A stretch of DNA of 64,000 bases from Robiginitomaculum sp. (GCA_002733805.1 NVXG01000006.1:1-64000), one strand, 5' to 3'; positions 8,502 to 18,000 are shown, counted from the stretch's first letter. The notes: a model not told the origin generated them from the sequence alone. A program made the numbers and translations.

Positions 8502-8996
8502 GGCCTAGTCAGATTAAAACGCCCTTGTGTGCCAAACCTGCATTTCGTACGGTTTGAGGATGCAAAATCCGTTTCCCATTATCGCTTCGTAATGTCGAAG
8601 ACTTGCTGCACGAACGCGGTATCGACATCACCCATGAAACTGGGCGGTTCTGGTGGAACCGGTTCGGACCTATAGTTGCTGGCGGTATTTGAAAGCGACA
8701 CGTGCAGAACCAGAATTATTCCAACTGGAGTTGGCATTTGGATGAGGTATTCCTGAAGATCAATGGTGAGTGTCATTATCTGTGGTGTGCCGTGGATCAG
8801 GAGGGGGAAGTATTAGAAGCGTTCGTCGCAATCCACTCATCCATACACAACCATTTCAATCATCAAAGGCAGCTGGAACGACGGGACGGATTCAAGATCA
8901 AGCGATCTGAAGCGCTGGCAGAATGGCTTCAACTTGCCGCTAAATTGAACCCAATCTGCGGCTTTAGAGACCGCTTCGCTTTAGTCTGACAGCACC
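8502..8996 (+). mobile_element. Decayed IS6-family insertion sequence
   Basis: The element is bounded by imperfect inverted ends. The left end at 8502 reads GGCCTAGTCAGATTAAAACG and the right end, read from 8996 on the minus strand, GGTGCTGTCAGACTAAAGCG; 14 of 20 positions agree. Between them lies a broken IS6-type transposase. At about 495 bp it is clearly shorter than the roughly 800 bp usual for IS6 elements, because the centre of the transposase is missing. No clear target duplication was seen. Confidence 0.72.
8579..8989 (+). pseudogene. IS6-family transposase remnant (premature stop and internal deletion)
   Basis: One frame carries recognisable IS6 pieces in order: LSLRNVEDLLHERGI (helix-turn-helix region), ETGRFWWNRFGP, then a TGA at 8690-8692. 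The same frame continues with WHLDEVFLKING, HYLWCAVDQEGEVLEAFVA and IHNHFNHQRQLERRDGFK to the C-terminus. In intact members about 80-90 residues, including the second Asp and the Glu of the DDE triad, separate EAFVA-type and IHNHF-type segments. Here they are joined directly, so an in-frame internal deletion has removed the catalytic core. The N-terminal end before 8579 is also not recognisable. The gene cannot make active transposase. Confidence 0.8.
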
Positions 8997-9307
8997 GCCA
9001 TATTCTGTCTCGCGGCGTGAAGAAGCGCCTTCGACGGGGTGGCCTGACTGGTCGACGCGCAGTCGCGCTTTGGAATGGCGAAGTTCGAAGGCGATCCTTC
9101 TATCTTCGCCAGAATCTTCTTTATGCAATTAGTTTTGCATGATAGAATTCAGGACAGAAAACCCTACAAAGTTCTACACAATGTTCTGTTGCTATGGATC
9201 AGGGCATATGCTCTGTGGCAGATATGGAACTTGATAAAAAAACGTTGAACATTCTGCATAACGCCGGAATTTCGTTTATTGCGAGGGTAGAAACCCCGTG
9301 AGGCGGG
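8997..9307. other. Non-coding stretch after the IS remnant
   Basis: About 310 bases without a convincing gene. The frame continuing from the transposase stop stays open for about 50 more codons and encodes an Arg-rich stretch (RGGLTGRRAVALWNGEVRRR) that I do not recognise. It may be leftover coding sequence from whatever the element landed in. A ribosome site for the next small ORF (GAGGCGGG) lies at its right edge. Confidence 0.4.
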
Positions 9308-9583
9308 ATGACAGTAGACGTGGAACCCAAAGATGTTGACGACTTCGTGCAAGATAAAACTGAATGGTTTGCTTGGAAAAGTGGTGCGTCCAAGTCGCAA
9401 TATCTTGATTGGATAGAGACCTTTGGCGAACCACGTTGTGGCGCGATAATGACAAAGGGAACACGTTGTAGGAATTGCGTGAGCGGTGGTTTACAACGAT
9501 CCTTTGAAATTTGGTTGCAAGAAGATGGTGGGCTTTGCCAAATCCATGGTGGACTATCCAGCAATGAGGCCCGACGGTTTTAG
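9308..9583 (+). CDS. Small protein with Cys/His zinc-knuckle-like pattern
   Basis: A 91-residue ORF whose ATG is preceded closely by GAGGCGGG. The N-terminal half is acidic with several Trp. The C-terminal half has CGAIMTKGTRCRNC, then about 20 residues, then GLCQIHGG, giving a C-x10-C-x2-C...C-x2-H arrangement that could bind zinc. Short proteins ending in a C..HGG pattern are common near phages and other mobile DNA, but I cannot name the family. It is followed 13 bases later by another small ORF, so the two probably form a unit. Its place beside an IS remnant suggests accessory DNA. Confidence 0.55.
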   Translation: MTVDVEPKDVDDFVQDKTEWFAWKSGASKSQYLDWIETFGEPRCGAIMTKGTRCRNCVSGGLQRSFEIWLQEDGGLCQIHGGLSSNEARRF

Positions 9584-9596
9584 TTGAAAGAATACA

Positions 9597-9785
9597 ATGA
9601 AAAAACATGACGAAGTATTGCTGGAAGTTGCTCGCCTAATCTGGCGACAAGAAATGACAATCGGAGAATTTTATAAAATTCTGGGTATCGACCTAGATGA
9701 CATTGGTCATAGCGATCCAAATGACGTTGTGACTGAGTTAGCCGGTTTGTTCAAAGGTTGGAACAATCCACCATTCGACGAATAA
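9597..9785 (+). CDS. Small hypothetical protein
   Basis: A 62-residue acidic ORF starting 13 bases after the Cys/His protein, with a weak GAAAG ribosome site. Predicted mostly helical; contains a MTIGEFYKILGIDLDDIG segment and no Cys or membrane helix. No family recognised. Amino-acid composition is balanced and protein-like, which is why it is listed, but the length makes the call uncertain. Confidence 0.45.
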   Translation: MKKHDEVLLEVARLIWRQEMTIGEFYKILGIDLDDIGHSDPNDVVTELAGLFKGWNNPPFDE

Positions 9786-10388
9786 AGCCTCACCTGAAGG
9801 TGGTGCAGTTGGCACAGGCTAGATTTTATCAGCTGCACACCACGATAATAACGGCACTGTTAGATTAAAACCGACTGAGTATCGGCTCTCAGTTTGCGCT
9901 CCTCAACGATTATGTCGATAATCTCGCCTGACTGTCGGTGGTGATTCAATATAATTATGACGGCATAGAGCTACGCCTTGAAGCGTTACAAACGTCACTT
10001 GCTGTGAAGCTTGGCTTTGCACAGTAACTGTCAAAATAGCGCATTCGAACGCGAGCAGAAGTTATGGGCTTGATTTAAGGCGGTGCTATAAGGGGAGGCG
10101 AAGATGTTCCAACACTCTTTCTTGTCCTATCGCGATGCTGGCGCTCGCTACTTGAGGATGTTGCTTCAGGTTCGAACGCAGCAAAAGGGAAGCTGCAAAG
10201 TGTCTAACAAACTGGGGACACCTCAAAGTAATCTCACAAAAACGTGTTATATTGTTATCCGTGAACATGTGTGTCCAATACACTTAAAATTAATGTGCAT
10301 TAAACGTGCCTTGTGAAGGTGCATAAAATTCAAAGGCGGGGGTCTTAATATTTCTAATAGTGATGTAAATCAAAGGGTTACCACAAAT
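9786..10388. other. Gene-poor stretch with an IS6-end-like sequence
   Basis: About 600 bases with no recognised gene. At 9853-9872 the sequence GGCACTGTTAGATTAAAACC begins like the canonical IS6-family end (IS26 begins GGCACTGTT) and resembles the left end of the IS remnant at 8502. A 70-codon ORF from ATG 10104 has a good ribosome site (GGGGAGGCGAAG), but its product is unlike any family I know and may be chance. Otherwise nothing stands out. Confidence 0.4.
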
Positions 10389-11495
10389 TTGCCACGAGCC
10401 GTAGAGCCGGAAGAAGTTCAGTACTCTGTTTCTGGTGGACTGGTTTCGCGTTTTACCAAGTTGAACATCTCCATTGTTCTAACGTCCTATCAATCTGGCC
10501 TTCTTTATTTTGTGGGTCGCAATAAAGATGGCGGCATTAATATCCACCAAGCTGCTATGCCCAAACCAATGGGATTATGCATGGACGATACTGGTGGCCC
10601 GGGTGGCGCGACGGGTCTTACCATGACCGCTGGTTTTCAAATCATGCGGTTTGAAAATATTCTGCAAGCTGACCAAGCCATCAACAATACATTTGATGCC
10701 TGCTATGTCCCCAGAATGGTTCATATTACCGGGCAGCTAGATGCGCATGATGTGGGCATAGACAATCAGGGTCGTGCTGTTTTTGTCAACACGCGCTTTA
10801 ACTGCCTGGCTGTCCCTTCGACCAAATATTCCTTTGAGATGGTATGGAAGCCTTCTTTTATTTCGGGGTTAGTAGACGAAGACAGATGCCACCTAAATGG
10901 TCTGGCTATGGAAAATGGCATACCTCGATATGTTACGGCTGTTTCGCGATCAGACACCATTGACGGCTGGCGAGATCGGCGGGCTGATGGTGGTATCGTT
11001 ATTGATGTGCTAAATGACACGATTGTGTGTGAAGGCCTTTCAATGCCGCACTCCCCCAGAATGCATAATGGTCAATTGTGGCTGTTGAATGCAGGTACGG
11101 GCGAGCTTGGTATTGTTGAATTTAGCAAGGGAAAGGGTAAGCAACTCAAAGGGGTTTTTGTGCCCAAGGTGTTTTGTCCGGGATTTCTACGAGGTCTAAG
11201 TTTTCATGACAACCTCGCATTCATTGGGCTTTCCAAGCCTCGTTATAAACGCTTTGAGGGTCTGGCATTAGATCAAAAACTTAAGGACGCCGATTCTGAA
11301 CCTTGGTGCGGTATTCAAATCATCGACCTGAACACAGGTACTTGCGTAGACTGGTTTCGCATCGACGGAAAAATAAGCGAATTGTACGATGTTGAAGTTA
11401 TTACCGGGGTCGCCTGCCCGATGGCGGTTTCTCCTACGTCCGATGAAGCCGCATCACTGATTACTCATGAAAACATGCAAAAAGGCCAGTCATAA
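10389..11495 (+). CDS. TIGR03032 family protein (DUF4915-like)
   Basis: The 368-residue protein follows the TIGR03032 pattern along its length: SVSGGL near the start, LTSYQSGLLYFVG, MPKPMGL, YVPRMVHITGQLDAHDV, FVNTRFNCLA, EDRCHLNGLAM, PRYVTAVSRSD, GLSMPHSPRMHNGQLWLLNAGTGELG, FCPGFLRGLSF and GLSKPRYKRFEGL. The fold is probably a beta-propeller; no reaction is known and I do not assign one. No signal peptide is visible. The TTG at 10389 is a provisional start: the frame is open upstream as NSDVNQRVTTN, and a GGCGGGGG stretch at about 10335 suggests that a non-ATG start near 10350 is possible. A large autotransporter follows within 100 bases, so the two may work together at the surface. Confidence 0.82.
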   Translation: MPRAVEPEEVQYSVSGGLVSRFTKLNISIVLTSYQSGLLYFVGRNKDGGINIHQAAMPKPMGLCMDDTGGPGGATGLTMTAGFQIMRFENILQADQAINNTFDACYVPRMVHITGQLDAHDVGIDNQGRAVFVNTRFNCLAVPSTKYSFEMVWKPSFISGLVDEDRCHLNGLAMENGIPRYVTAVSRSDTIDGWRDRRADGGIVIDVLNDTIVCEGLSMPHSPRMHNGQLWLLNAGTGELGIVEFSKGKGKQLKGVFVPKVFCPGFLRGLSFHDNLAFIGLSKPRYKRFEGLALDQKLKDADSEPWCGIQIIDLNTGTCVDWFRIDGKISELYDVEVITGVACPMAVSPTSDEAASLITHENMQKGQS

Positions 11496-11592
11496 TGAGG
11501 AGCCTGATATTCGGCGGCATTATAAAAAAACCATAGCCAACAAAATTACTGCCGATACATTGGTATTAAGCAATTAAACGAGGGGAAGTTTG

Positions 11593-14500
11593 ATGAAGGT
11601 TATAAATACACTAGATACACAAATTCTCGTGGATGGGGACGTGTCGCGCCTAGAAAACACTGGCAGTCATATTTATACTAAAATCAATCCAACCCTAAAA
11701 TGCGCGGCGGCCATGTTACATTCCACCGTATCGGGCAATGCTTTGGCGATTGCAATGGTTGTTGCTGCGCCTATTACGCTAAGCCATACATCTGCAATGG
11801 CGGGAACCTGCACCGCCAATACAGCAGGTGTGTATATCTGCTCAGGCGATGCCAATGCTGGAACAGACGTCGAGCAAATTATTTTTTCCCCGACTGGTGG
11901 CGCTGTGACCGTATCCACAACGCCAGGATTCGGTATGGCAGTGAACTCGGGGAGTGCCATTAGAGTGATTGGTGGGCTTGCAACTACTGATATCGCGATT
12001 GTTGACGCGAATGCCTCATCAATTACCAGCAATGGCGCCACCGCCATTAGTGCCGTTAGTTATGGCTCTGGGGAGATAAGCATTACGACCACAGGAGCGG
12101 TAAATGGGGTCGGAGATTATTCTAATGGAATTTATACGTTACTTGTCCCCTACGGCACGAATGTCACCATAGACGCGCAGGGCGATGTTATGGGCGGCTA
12201 TCGGGGCATTGCTGCTGTAAATTATGGCTCCGGCGCTGTGAGCATTACTACAATGGGAACCGTAACCGGGAACCGGGGCGAGGGCATCATTGCGGGGAAC
12301 CGGGGTACTGATTTGACCATAAATGCGCTGGGCGACGTGGTTGGCAATACGATCGGCATAAACGCAAACAACTATGGCAATGATGTCCTGACAATCACGA
12401 CCACAGGAAATGTGACTGGAGGGAATGATGGTATTGTTGCTAATAACCACGCCTCTGGAACCAGCCTGACCATAGACGCACGGGGTGATGTTAGGGGTTC
12501 AAGTGGCAACGGCATAAACGCAACCAACCAAGGCAATGGTGCCGTGAGTATCACCACATCCGGCACTGTGAGTGGAGATCGTAATGGCATAGAGGCCAGC
12601 AGCAATGGTGATGACTTAACCATAATTGCGCAAGGTGATGTCACAGGTGGAAATTCAGCCATTTATGCGACCCAAAATGGCACCGGCAACGTAAGTATCA
12701 CGACGACAGGAACCGTAATGAGCGCTGCTAGCGGTATTGTTGCCTTCAATCGTGGTGGCACTGATTTAACCATAGACGCGCAGGGCGATGTCATTGGCAC
12801 CTCTAGAATTGGTATTTACGGAGGGAACCAAGGCAGTGGGGCTATGAGCATCACTGCAGCAGGAAATGTGCGCGCGGGGATTCTTGGTATCTTAGCCAAT
12901 AACAATGCCGGGACGGATCTAACCATAAACACACTAGGTGATGTTATTGGTGGTGATGCAGGCATAAGTGCAGACAACAGCGGCAGTGGAGCCTTAAGCA
13001 TCACTACATCTGGAACTGTGACCGGGGGGAGGAATGTTGTTTATTCGAGCGGTGATGGTATTTATGCTGTCAATCGCGGCACTAGCTTAACCCTAGTTGC
13101 ACAAGGTGACGTTACTGGCGGCAGAAGCGGCATATCCGCTAGAAATGAAGGCAGTGGCGATTTGAGTATCACCAGCTCTGGAACTGTGACCGGGCTAGAT
13201 CGCGAGGGCATTCGAGCAACCAATTTTGGCAATGGTGCTATAAATATCATCACATCCGGAGCTGTGAGCGGAAACCGCGATGGCATTCGTGCAAGAAACC
13301 TCAGCAATGGTGCGGTAAACATCACCACGTCCGGAATTATAAGTGGAAGCCGCTATGGTATTGATACTTATACCTATATCGGGGGCCATACGAGCATTAC
13401 CCTAGATTCCGGATCTGTTGTCAGTTCTGCTACTGGTATTGCCATTAATAACGGTGCCAGTAATTCAACAACGAGGGTGAATGCCGGGGCTTCGGTTAAC
13501 GGCTCAATCAGACTGGGAGATGGTAGTGACGATCTAATTTTTGCCGGGGGTGATTTCTCGGGTGTAACCATTTTTGACGGTGGTGATGATAGCGATGCTG
13601 CCGATACCTTTATTGATAGTTTGATTTTTGCCGGGTCGAGCGGCAAATTGGATGAAGCTAATCTGCTCAACTGGGAAAATATAATTATTGGTGCAGGTTC
13701 AAAGATTTCATTCAGCAATAATAGGCTGACAATTCCAGTCTTAGATATTGTCGATAATGGGGTTCTTGATGCAGGAACAACATTCACATTGACTGGAGAT
13801 TTGACGACGAGCACAGGGGGTACATTTGCCGGATCAGGTGGTGGCATTGGCGACTTTACTGTTATCGGTAATGTTACCAATAATGGTATAATATCAACGC
13901 AAGATGGCTTTGCTGGCGATGTGTTTACTGCAACTGGCAATTACATTGGTGGCGGCCAGATGAACATTGATACCATGCTGGGTGGCAGCGGCACTTCGCT
14001 AACAGATTTAATCGTTGTTATGGGCGCCTCCCTAGGCGGGACAACCACCATTAATGTCGCGAATAGTGGTGGGAATGGTGACTTTACCGGCACAGGCGCA
14101 ACCGATGGTATAAAAATTGTTCAAATTGGCGGGACGTCCAATTCATCCGCCTTCAAACTTGCCAATGGTGTCGTCTATGCTGGCGCTTTTGCTTATACCC
14201 TAAGTCAGGCAGATAATCAGGACTGGTACTTACAATCAGGTGTTAGAGATCAAGTTTTTGGCTTTAGTGCATTACAAACGGCATTACGAGATGATGTCGA
14301 TACAATGGGCCAACGTAGAGGTCAGCGTAGACGTTTATTGAATGCTGGTGAGGCTAAGAATACTGCTGATTCTGGTTTTTGGGTACGCTTGGCATTTTCA
14401 GACGTTGATGCTGATGCCACCACTACCGTCAAAACCACGACAATAAATAGCAATTTAGACTATACCCGTTTTCTTGCTCAGTTTGGGTACGATCACACAT

Positions 14501-15201
14501 TATCAGAGAACAACAACAGTACGTTGAATGGTGGGCTGTTCGGTCAATATAAGCGATTAACCCTTGATGCCTTCGACGCGAATGGCAAGGTTTCCAAAGT
14601 AACCGCCAACGGCTATGGCTGGGGCGGCTCATTAACTTGGGAAAACGTCATTGGGTTTTATAGTGATATAACGGCTCAGGTGACGTTTTGGGATACACAG
14701 GTCAATGGTCTCAAAAGCGGTGCAAAAGACTCAATTGATGTGACAACGTACTCAGCCAGTCTCGAGGCTGGCTATCGGATCGATATTGCCAGCAACTTAA
14801 GCTTGGTGCCGCAAGCACAGTTAGTGTGGCGCGGCGGCGACTTTGAGAATTTTACAAATGACACTGCAAGTATCACCTATAAGGATGAGGGCTCCACTAT
14901 AGGAAGGCTTGGGATAGCACTTGAGGCAAATAAACCCGTTGCAAAAAATGGCAAGGGTTTAACCTCATATATCATAGCTAATATTTTACGTGATTTTGAC
15001 CGAACGGGGTCAGTTTTGATTTCTGGCACGACCATTGACACACAAACCAATCGAACACGTTTTGAGGGTCGCGCCGGGCTTAATCTGGATATTAGAGATA
15101 GCAATATGACACTTTTTGTTGAAGCTGGCTTTGAACATTCTTTTTCAGGAGATAATTATTCAGGAGTTAAAGGTAGTGTTGGTGGTCGTATAAAATTTTA
15201 G
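11593..15201 (+). CDS. Autotransporter with repeat passenger and beta-barrel domain (type V secretion)
   Basis: The 1202-residue protein starts at the ATG at 11593 (GAGGGGAAG just upstream). It has an extended N-terminal region with a hydrophobic segment (NALAIAMVVAAPITLS) ending in TSAMA, the likely signal cleavage site. The passenger contains 17 imperfect units of about 20-25 residues rich in Gly, Thr, Asn and Ile, expected to form a right-handed beta-helix. A less regular helix region with GGSGTSLTDLIVV follows. The C-terminal barrel spans about residues 926-1202 (FWVRLAFSD to the final GGRIKF) and has the strand pattern of the Autotransporter family. The final Phe fits barrel assembly. 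Likely an adhesin or surface structure; the target is unknown. The TIGR03032 gene precedes it. Confidence 0.9.
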   Translation: MKVINTLDTQILVDGDVSRLENTGSHIYTKINPTLKCAAAMLHSTVSGNALAIAMVVAAPITLSHTSAMAGTCTANTAGVYICSGDANAGTDVEQIIFSPTGGAVTVSTTPGFGMAVNSGSAIRVIGGLATTDIAIVDANASSITSNGATAISAVSYGSGEISITTTGAVNGVGDYSNGIYTLLVPYGTNVTIDAQGDVMGGYRGIAAVNYGSGAVSITTMGTVTGNRGEGIIAGNRGTDLTINALGDVVGNTIGINANNYGNDVLTITTTGNVTGGNDGIVANNHASGTSLTIDARGDVRGSSGNGINATNQGNGAVSITTSGTVSGDRNGIEASSNGDDLTIIAQGDVTGGNSAIYATQNGTGNVSITTTGTVMSAASGIVAFNRGGTDLTIDAQGDVIGTSRIGIYGGNQGSGAMSITAAGNVRAGILGILANNNAGTDLTINTLGDVIGGDAGISADNSGSGALSITTSGTVTGGRNVVYSSGDGIYAVNRGTSLTLVAQGDVTGGRSGISARNEGSGDLSITSSGTVTGLDREGIRATNFGNGAINIITSGAVSGNRDGIRARNLSNGAVNITTSGIISGSRYGIDTYTYIGGHTSITLDSGSVVSSATGIAINNGASNSTTRVNAGASVNGSIRLGDGSDDLIFAGGDFSGVTIFDGGDDSDAADTFIDSLIFAGSSGKLDEANLLNWENIIIGAGSKISFSNNRLTIPVLDIVDNGVLDAGTTFTLTGDLTTSTGGTFAGSGGGIGDFTVIGNVTNNGIISTQDGFAGDVFTATGNYIGGGQMNIDTMLGGSGTSLTDLIVVMGASLGGTTTINVANSGGNGDFTGTGATDGIKIVQIGGTSNSSAFKLANGVVYAGAFAYTLSQADNQDWYLQSGVRDQVFGFSALQTALRDDVDTMGQRRGQRRRLLNAGEAKNTADSGFWVRLAFSDVDADATTTVKTTTINSNLDYTRFLAQFGYDHTLSENNNSTLNGGLFGQYKRLTLDAFDANGKVSKVTANGYGWGGSLTWENVIGFYSDITAQVTFWDTQVNGLKSGAKDSIDVTTYSASLEAGYRIDIASNLSLVPQAQLVWRGGDFENFTNDTASITYKDEGSTIGRLGIALEANKPVAKNGKGLTSYIIANILRDFDRTGSVLISGTTIDTQTNRTRFEGRAGLNLDIRDSNMTLFVEAGFEHSFSGDNYSGVKGSVGGRIKF
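12064..13368 (+). repeat. Alternating two-type repeats in the autotransporter passenger
   Basis: Two related unit types alternate. Type A reads like GSGAVSITTSGTVTG..GI.A.N, and type B like GTDLTIDAQGDVTGG..GI.A.N. I count ten A units and seven B units; the order is strictly A-B up to the eighth A, then three A units end the array. The DNA copies have diverged, which suggests an old duplication of an A-B pair. Confidence 0.85.
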
Positions 15202-15327
15202 GGCAGGGCAAAGAGGGGCATTATCAGATTACATTTGCCAATGCCCTTGGGTGAGGCATGCGTGCCGAGCACCATTGCCAAATTGATGCAAAGATCTGGT
15301 GATACCAGACGCCGAGCTTCGAGCTGT

Positions 15328-16491
15328 TTATAATGTGGGTATTCCTTGAATAGCGTCCAGACAGATTTCGCTATATTCTTTTTTGTTAAATAGTATGGGA
15401 TTGGTGCCAGCACTGGGGTCTACCACAGACATTTGGCCAATATGGTCGGCGCAATCTGGCGTGATCCCGATAGAAGCTAAATCATGCGGAATTTCAAGTT
15501 CTTCGCGAAAGGTGAGAATCCATTTCAGAAATGCCTCAAAAGTTCCATCCAGCCCGATCGCCTGAGACAGCCATGCAACATCATCTTCAATAACAGATTG
15601 GTTGGCCTTTAAGACATAGGGCATCAATATGGCGTTCAGCATTCCGTGATGCGCCCCGAAAACGGCCCCCAAAGAATGAGCAATGGCATGCATTGCCCCA
15701 AGGCCGCGCTGGAATGCGGTAGCGCCCATCATTGATGCGACCAACATATGTGTGCGGGCTTCAATGTTTGCCCCGTCCTGAAAAGCTAGCGGCAACCAAG
15801 TCTTGACCATGCTAATGGTTTCGACCGAAATGCCGCGCGCCATGGGATGATACCCTGGAGCGCAAAACGCTTCCAGGGCATGGGACATAGCATCCATGCC
15901 TGTCGCTGCGGTTAGGCCAGCCGGCAAGCCAATTGTAAGTTCAGGGTCCAAGATGACCTTTTTTGGCATCATTAAAGGATGAAAAATAATTTTCTTTTCA
16001 TGACTCCTAACATCCAAAATAACGGACGCCCGTCCAACTTCTGACCCTGTGCCCGCAGTCGTTGGTATGGCAATGATAGGCGCAACGCCAGACGCATTAA
16101 CACGTGTCCAGTTATCACCCACATCTTCAAAATCCCAAAGAGAACGTGTCTGTCCCGCCATCAAAGCTATGGCTTTTCCCGCATCAAGGCTGCTGCCGCC
16201 GCCAAGTGCGATAATCCCGTCATGCTCGCCTTGTCTGTAGGCTATCAACCCAGCCTCTACGTCTTCACCGGTGGGATTTGGATGTACTTTTGAAAAGAGA
16301 CCAACGGCAAGACCAGAAGCTGTGCAATCTGTTTGTAATGTACCGGTGAACGGAAAATCGCACAGGCCTGGATCGGTCACAATCAGAGGTCTTTTAATAC
16401 CTAAAATTTGGCATTCGCGGGCAACATCCCTGACCCGGCCTGGGCCAAGAGAAATAGAGGTTGGGTAATTCCAGTTTGCAGTTATTGCCAT
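15328..16491 (-). CDS. Iron-containing alcohol dehydrogenase
   Basis: The 387-residue Fe-ADH family protein has the NAD-binding GGGSSLDAGKA motif at about residues 97-107, IPTTAGTGSEVG, and the metal-binding region GMDAMSHALEAF, with further His in AIAHSLGAVFGAHHG. The length is typical. In this cluster it is well placed to oxidise the hydroxyl of an ethanolamine-derived compound, or to reduce an aldehyde; the direction cannot be read from sequence. It is the last gene of a leftward cluster and begins 17 bases after the aldehyde dehydrogenase stop. Confidence 0.9.
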   Translation of the reverse strand: MAITANWNYPTSISLGPGRVRDVARECQILGIKRPLIVTDPGLCDFPFTGTLQTDCTASGLAVGLFSKVHPNPTGEDVEAGLIAYRQGEHDGIIALGGGSSLDAGKAIALMAGQTRSLWDFEDVGDNWTRVNASGVAPIIAIPTTAGTGSEVGRASVILDVRSHEKKIIFHPLMMPKKVILDPELTIGLPAGLTAATGMDAMSHALEAFCAPGYHPMARGISVETISMVKTWLPLAFQDGANIEARTHMLVASMMGATAFQRGLGAMHAIAHSLGAVFGAHHGMLNAILMPYVLKANQSVIEDDVAWLSQAIGLDGTFEAFLKWILTFREELEIPHDLASIGITPDCADHIGQMSVVDPSAGTNPILFNKKEYSEICLDAIQGIPTL

Positions 16492-16508
16492 TTAATCCAT
16501 CTTTGTTG

Positions 16509-17903
16509 TTAAGCTAAAACACGGAAATGATGTGATTTAGGTCTGGTCAATGCTTCATAACCAATACTTGATAAGGTACAGCCGCGCCCCGAGTTTTTGA
16601 TGCCGGTCCACGCCAGAGCAGGATCCAGATAATCACAGCGATTTGAGAAGAACGTACCTGTCTCTACGAGCTCTCCTATTGCGGCGGCTTCAGCAATATT
16701 TTGAGTCCATACAGAGGCTGTAAGGCCAAACTCGCTATCATTCATGAGGTCGATCGCTTCCTCATCGCTATCAACCGCCATAATCCCGATGACCGGGCCA
16801 AAACTTTCCTCAGTCATAACGCGCATGGAATGGTCCACGTTAATTAGCACTTGCGGGGCAAGGTAATTACTCCCTAGTCGGTCCATGGAGAACAATGATG
16901 GTTCAATCAAACCTTGCGCGCCTTGGCTGATCGCTTCCGCCGTCTGATTGCGGACAAATTCAGCAGCTTTCACATTCACCATAGGCCCAAGCGTAGTTTC
17001 TTGCTCCAAGGGATTACCCAAAATATATTGCTTGGTGAGGCCTACAAAGCCATCGACAAAGTTCTTAAACACCGACTTTTGGACATAGATACGCTCGATA
17101 CCACAGCAAGATTGACCGGAATTAAAAAACGCCCCGTCTACTAGGCTTTCGATCGTATGGGGTAGATTAGCGTCTGCACGAACATAGGCTGGATCTTTTC
17201 CGCCCAGTTCCAGACCTGAGCCGATGAACTGACCCGCAATGGTTTCTTCAATGCGCGCGCCAGCGGGAACAGAGCCGGTGAAAGCTACATAGTTGATTTT
17301 TCCAGAGCCAATGGCCGTTGCTGTATCTTGGTGGGTAATATGCAGGGCCTGAAGCAGACCAACTGGCAATCCAGCTTCACGAAAACATTCGGCCAAGCGT
17401 TCTGCACATAATGGCGTTTGGCTCGAATGTTTAAGAATGACTGCGTTACCGGCCATAATCGCCGGGACGACAGAATTAATTGCCGTAAGATATGGATAAT
17501 TCCACGGCGCTATTGTCAGCACAATGCCGACGGGCACTCTTTTGATAAAACGTTCTCCGGCCAGATTATCTTTAATATGAATATCCGCCAGTGCATCCGC
17601 AGCAATGTCTATCATATAGCCAGCGCGCTCAGCCACGCCCGAGACTTCGCCTGCGCCAAACCGGATCGGACGGCCCATTTGCCATGCTAATTCCTGCGCA
17701 TGGCGCGCCTCGCATTGCTGAAAAACACCAATCGCGCGGGCACATATTTCTGCGCGTTGTTCAACAGACGTTTTTTGCCAAGTTTGCTGCGCTTTTTGTG
17801 CGTTTTCTAATGCCCGCTCCAACTCTTCACCAGAGACATATTGGCGCTCTAAATAAATTGAGCCATCCACAGGCGATATTACTTGAAACATATTGGCGGT
17901 CAC
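16509..17903 (-). CDS. NAD(P)-dependent aldehyde dehydrogenase
   Basis: The 464-residue protein has the standard aldehyde dehydrogenase signatures: APWNYPYLTAINSVVPAIMAGNAV for cofactor binding, FTGSVPAG, the general-base Glu in GLELGGKDP, the catalytic Cys in FNSGQSCCGIERIYV, and EESFGPVIG near the C-terminus. A second Cys directly follows the catalytic one. In this cluster it would oxidise the aldehyde produced by the iron-dependent alcohol dehydrogenase to an acid. The exact substrate is inferred from neighbours. It is 97 bases from the permease stop and probably co-transcribed. Confidence 0.92.
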   Translation of the reverse strand: MTANMFQVISPVDGSIYLERQYVSGEELERALENAQKAQQTWQKTSVEQRAEICARAIGVFQQCEARHAQELAWQMGRPIRFGAGEVSGVAERAGYMIDIAADALADIHIKDNLAGERFIKRVPVGIVLTIAPWNYPYLTAINSVVPAIMAGNAVILKHSSQTPLCAERLAECFREAGLPVGLLQALHITHQDTATAIGSGKINYVAFTGSVPAGARIEETIAGQFIGSGLELGGKDPAYVRADANLPHTIESLVDGAFFNSGQSCCGIERIYVQKSVFKNFVDGFVGLTKQYILGNPLEQETTLGPMVNVKAAEFVRNQTAEAISQGAQGLIEPSLFSMDRLGSNYLAPQVLINVDHSMRVMTEESFGPVIGIMAVDSDEEAIDLMNDSEFGLTASVWTQNIAEAAAIGELVETGTFFSNRCDYLDPALAWTGIKNSGRGCTLSSIGYEALTRPKSHHFRVLA

Positions 17904-18000
17904 TTTTCCTTATTAGGCATTCCAAATTTATGCCTGATGACATGAAAATTAATTTGCGTGGATCAGCTATGAGTTTCGGCGTTTTTAGCCCCAGACGTTA

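Noticed and set aside
10104..10316. 70-codon ORF with a good ribosome site (GGGGAGGCGAAG)
   Set aside because: The product is unlike any family I know, has unusual composition, and lies in a gene-poor stretch with mobile-element traces. Mentioned only within the intergenic entry.
12064..13368. CRISPR-like array from the regular repeats
   Set aside because: The repeats are in-frame, protein-coding, diverged at DNA level and part of the autotransporter passenger.
15216..15246. Hairpin GGGCATT...AATGCCC after the autotransporter as a terminator
   Set aside because: The loop is 17 bases and no T-run follows. The left arm also overlaps the IS6-end-like sequence, so terminator function is not supported.
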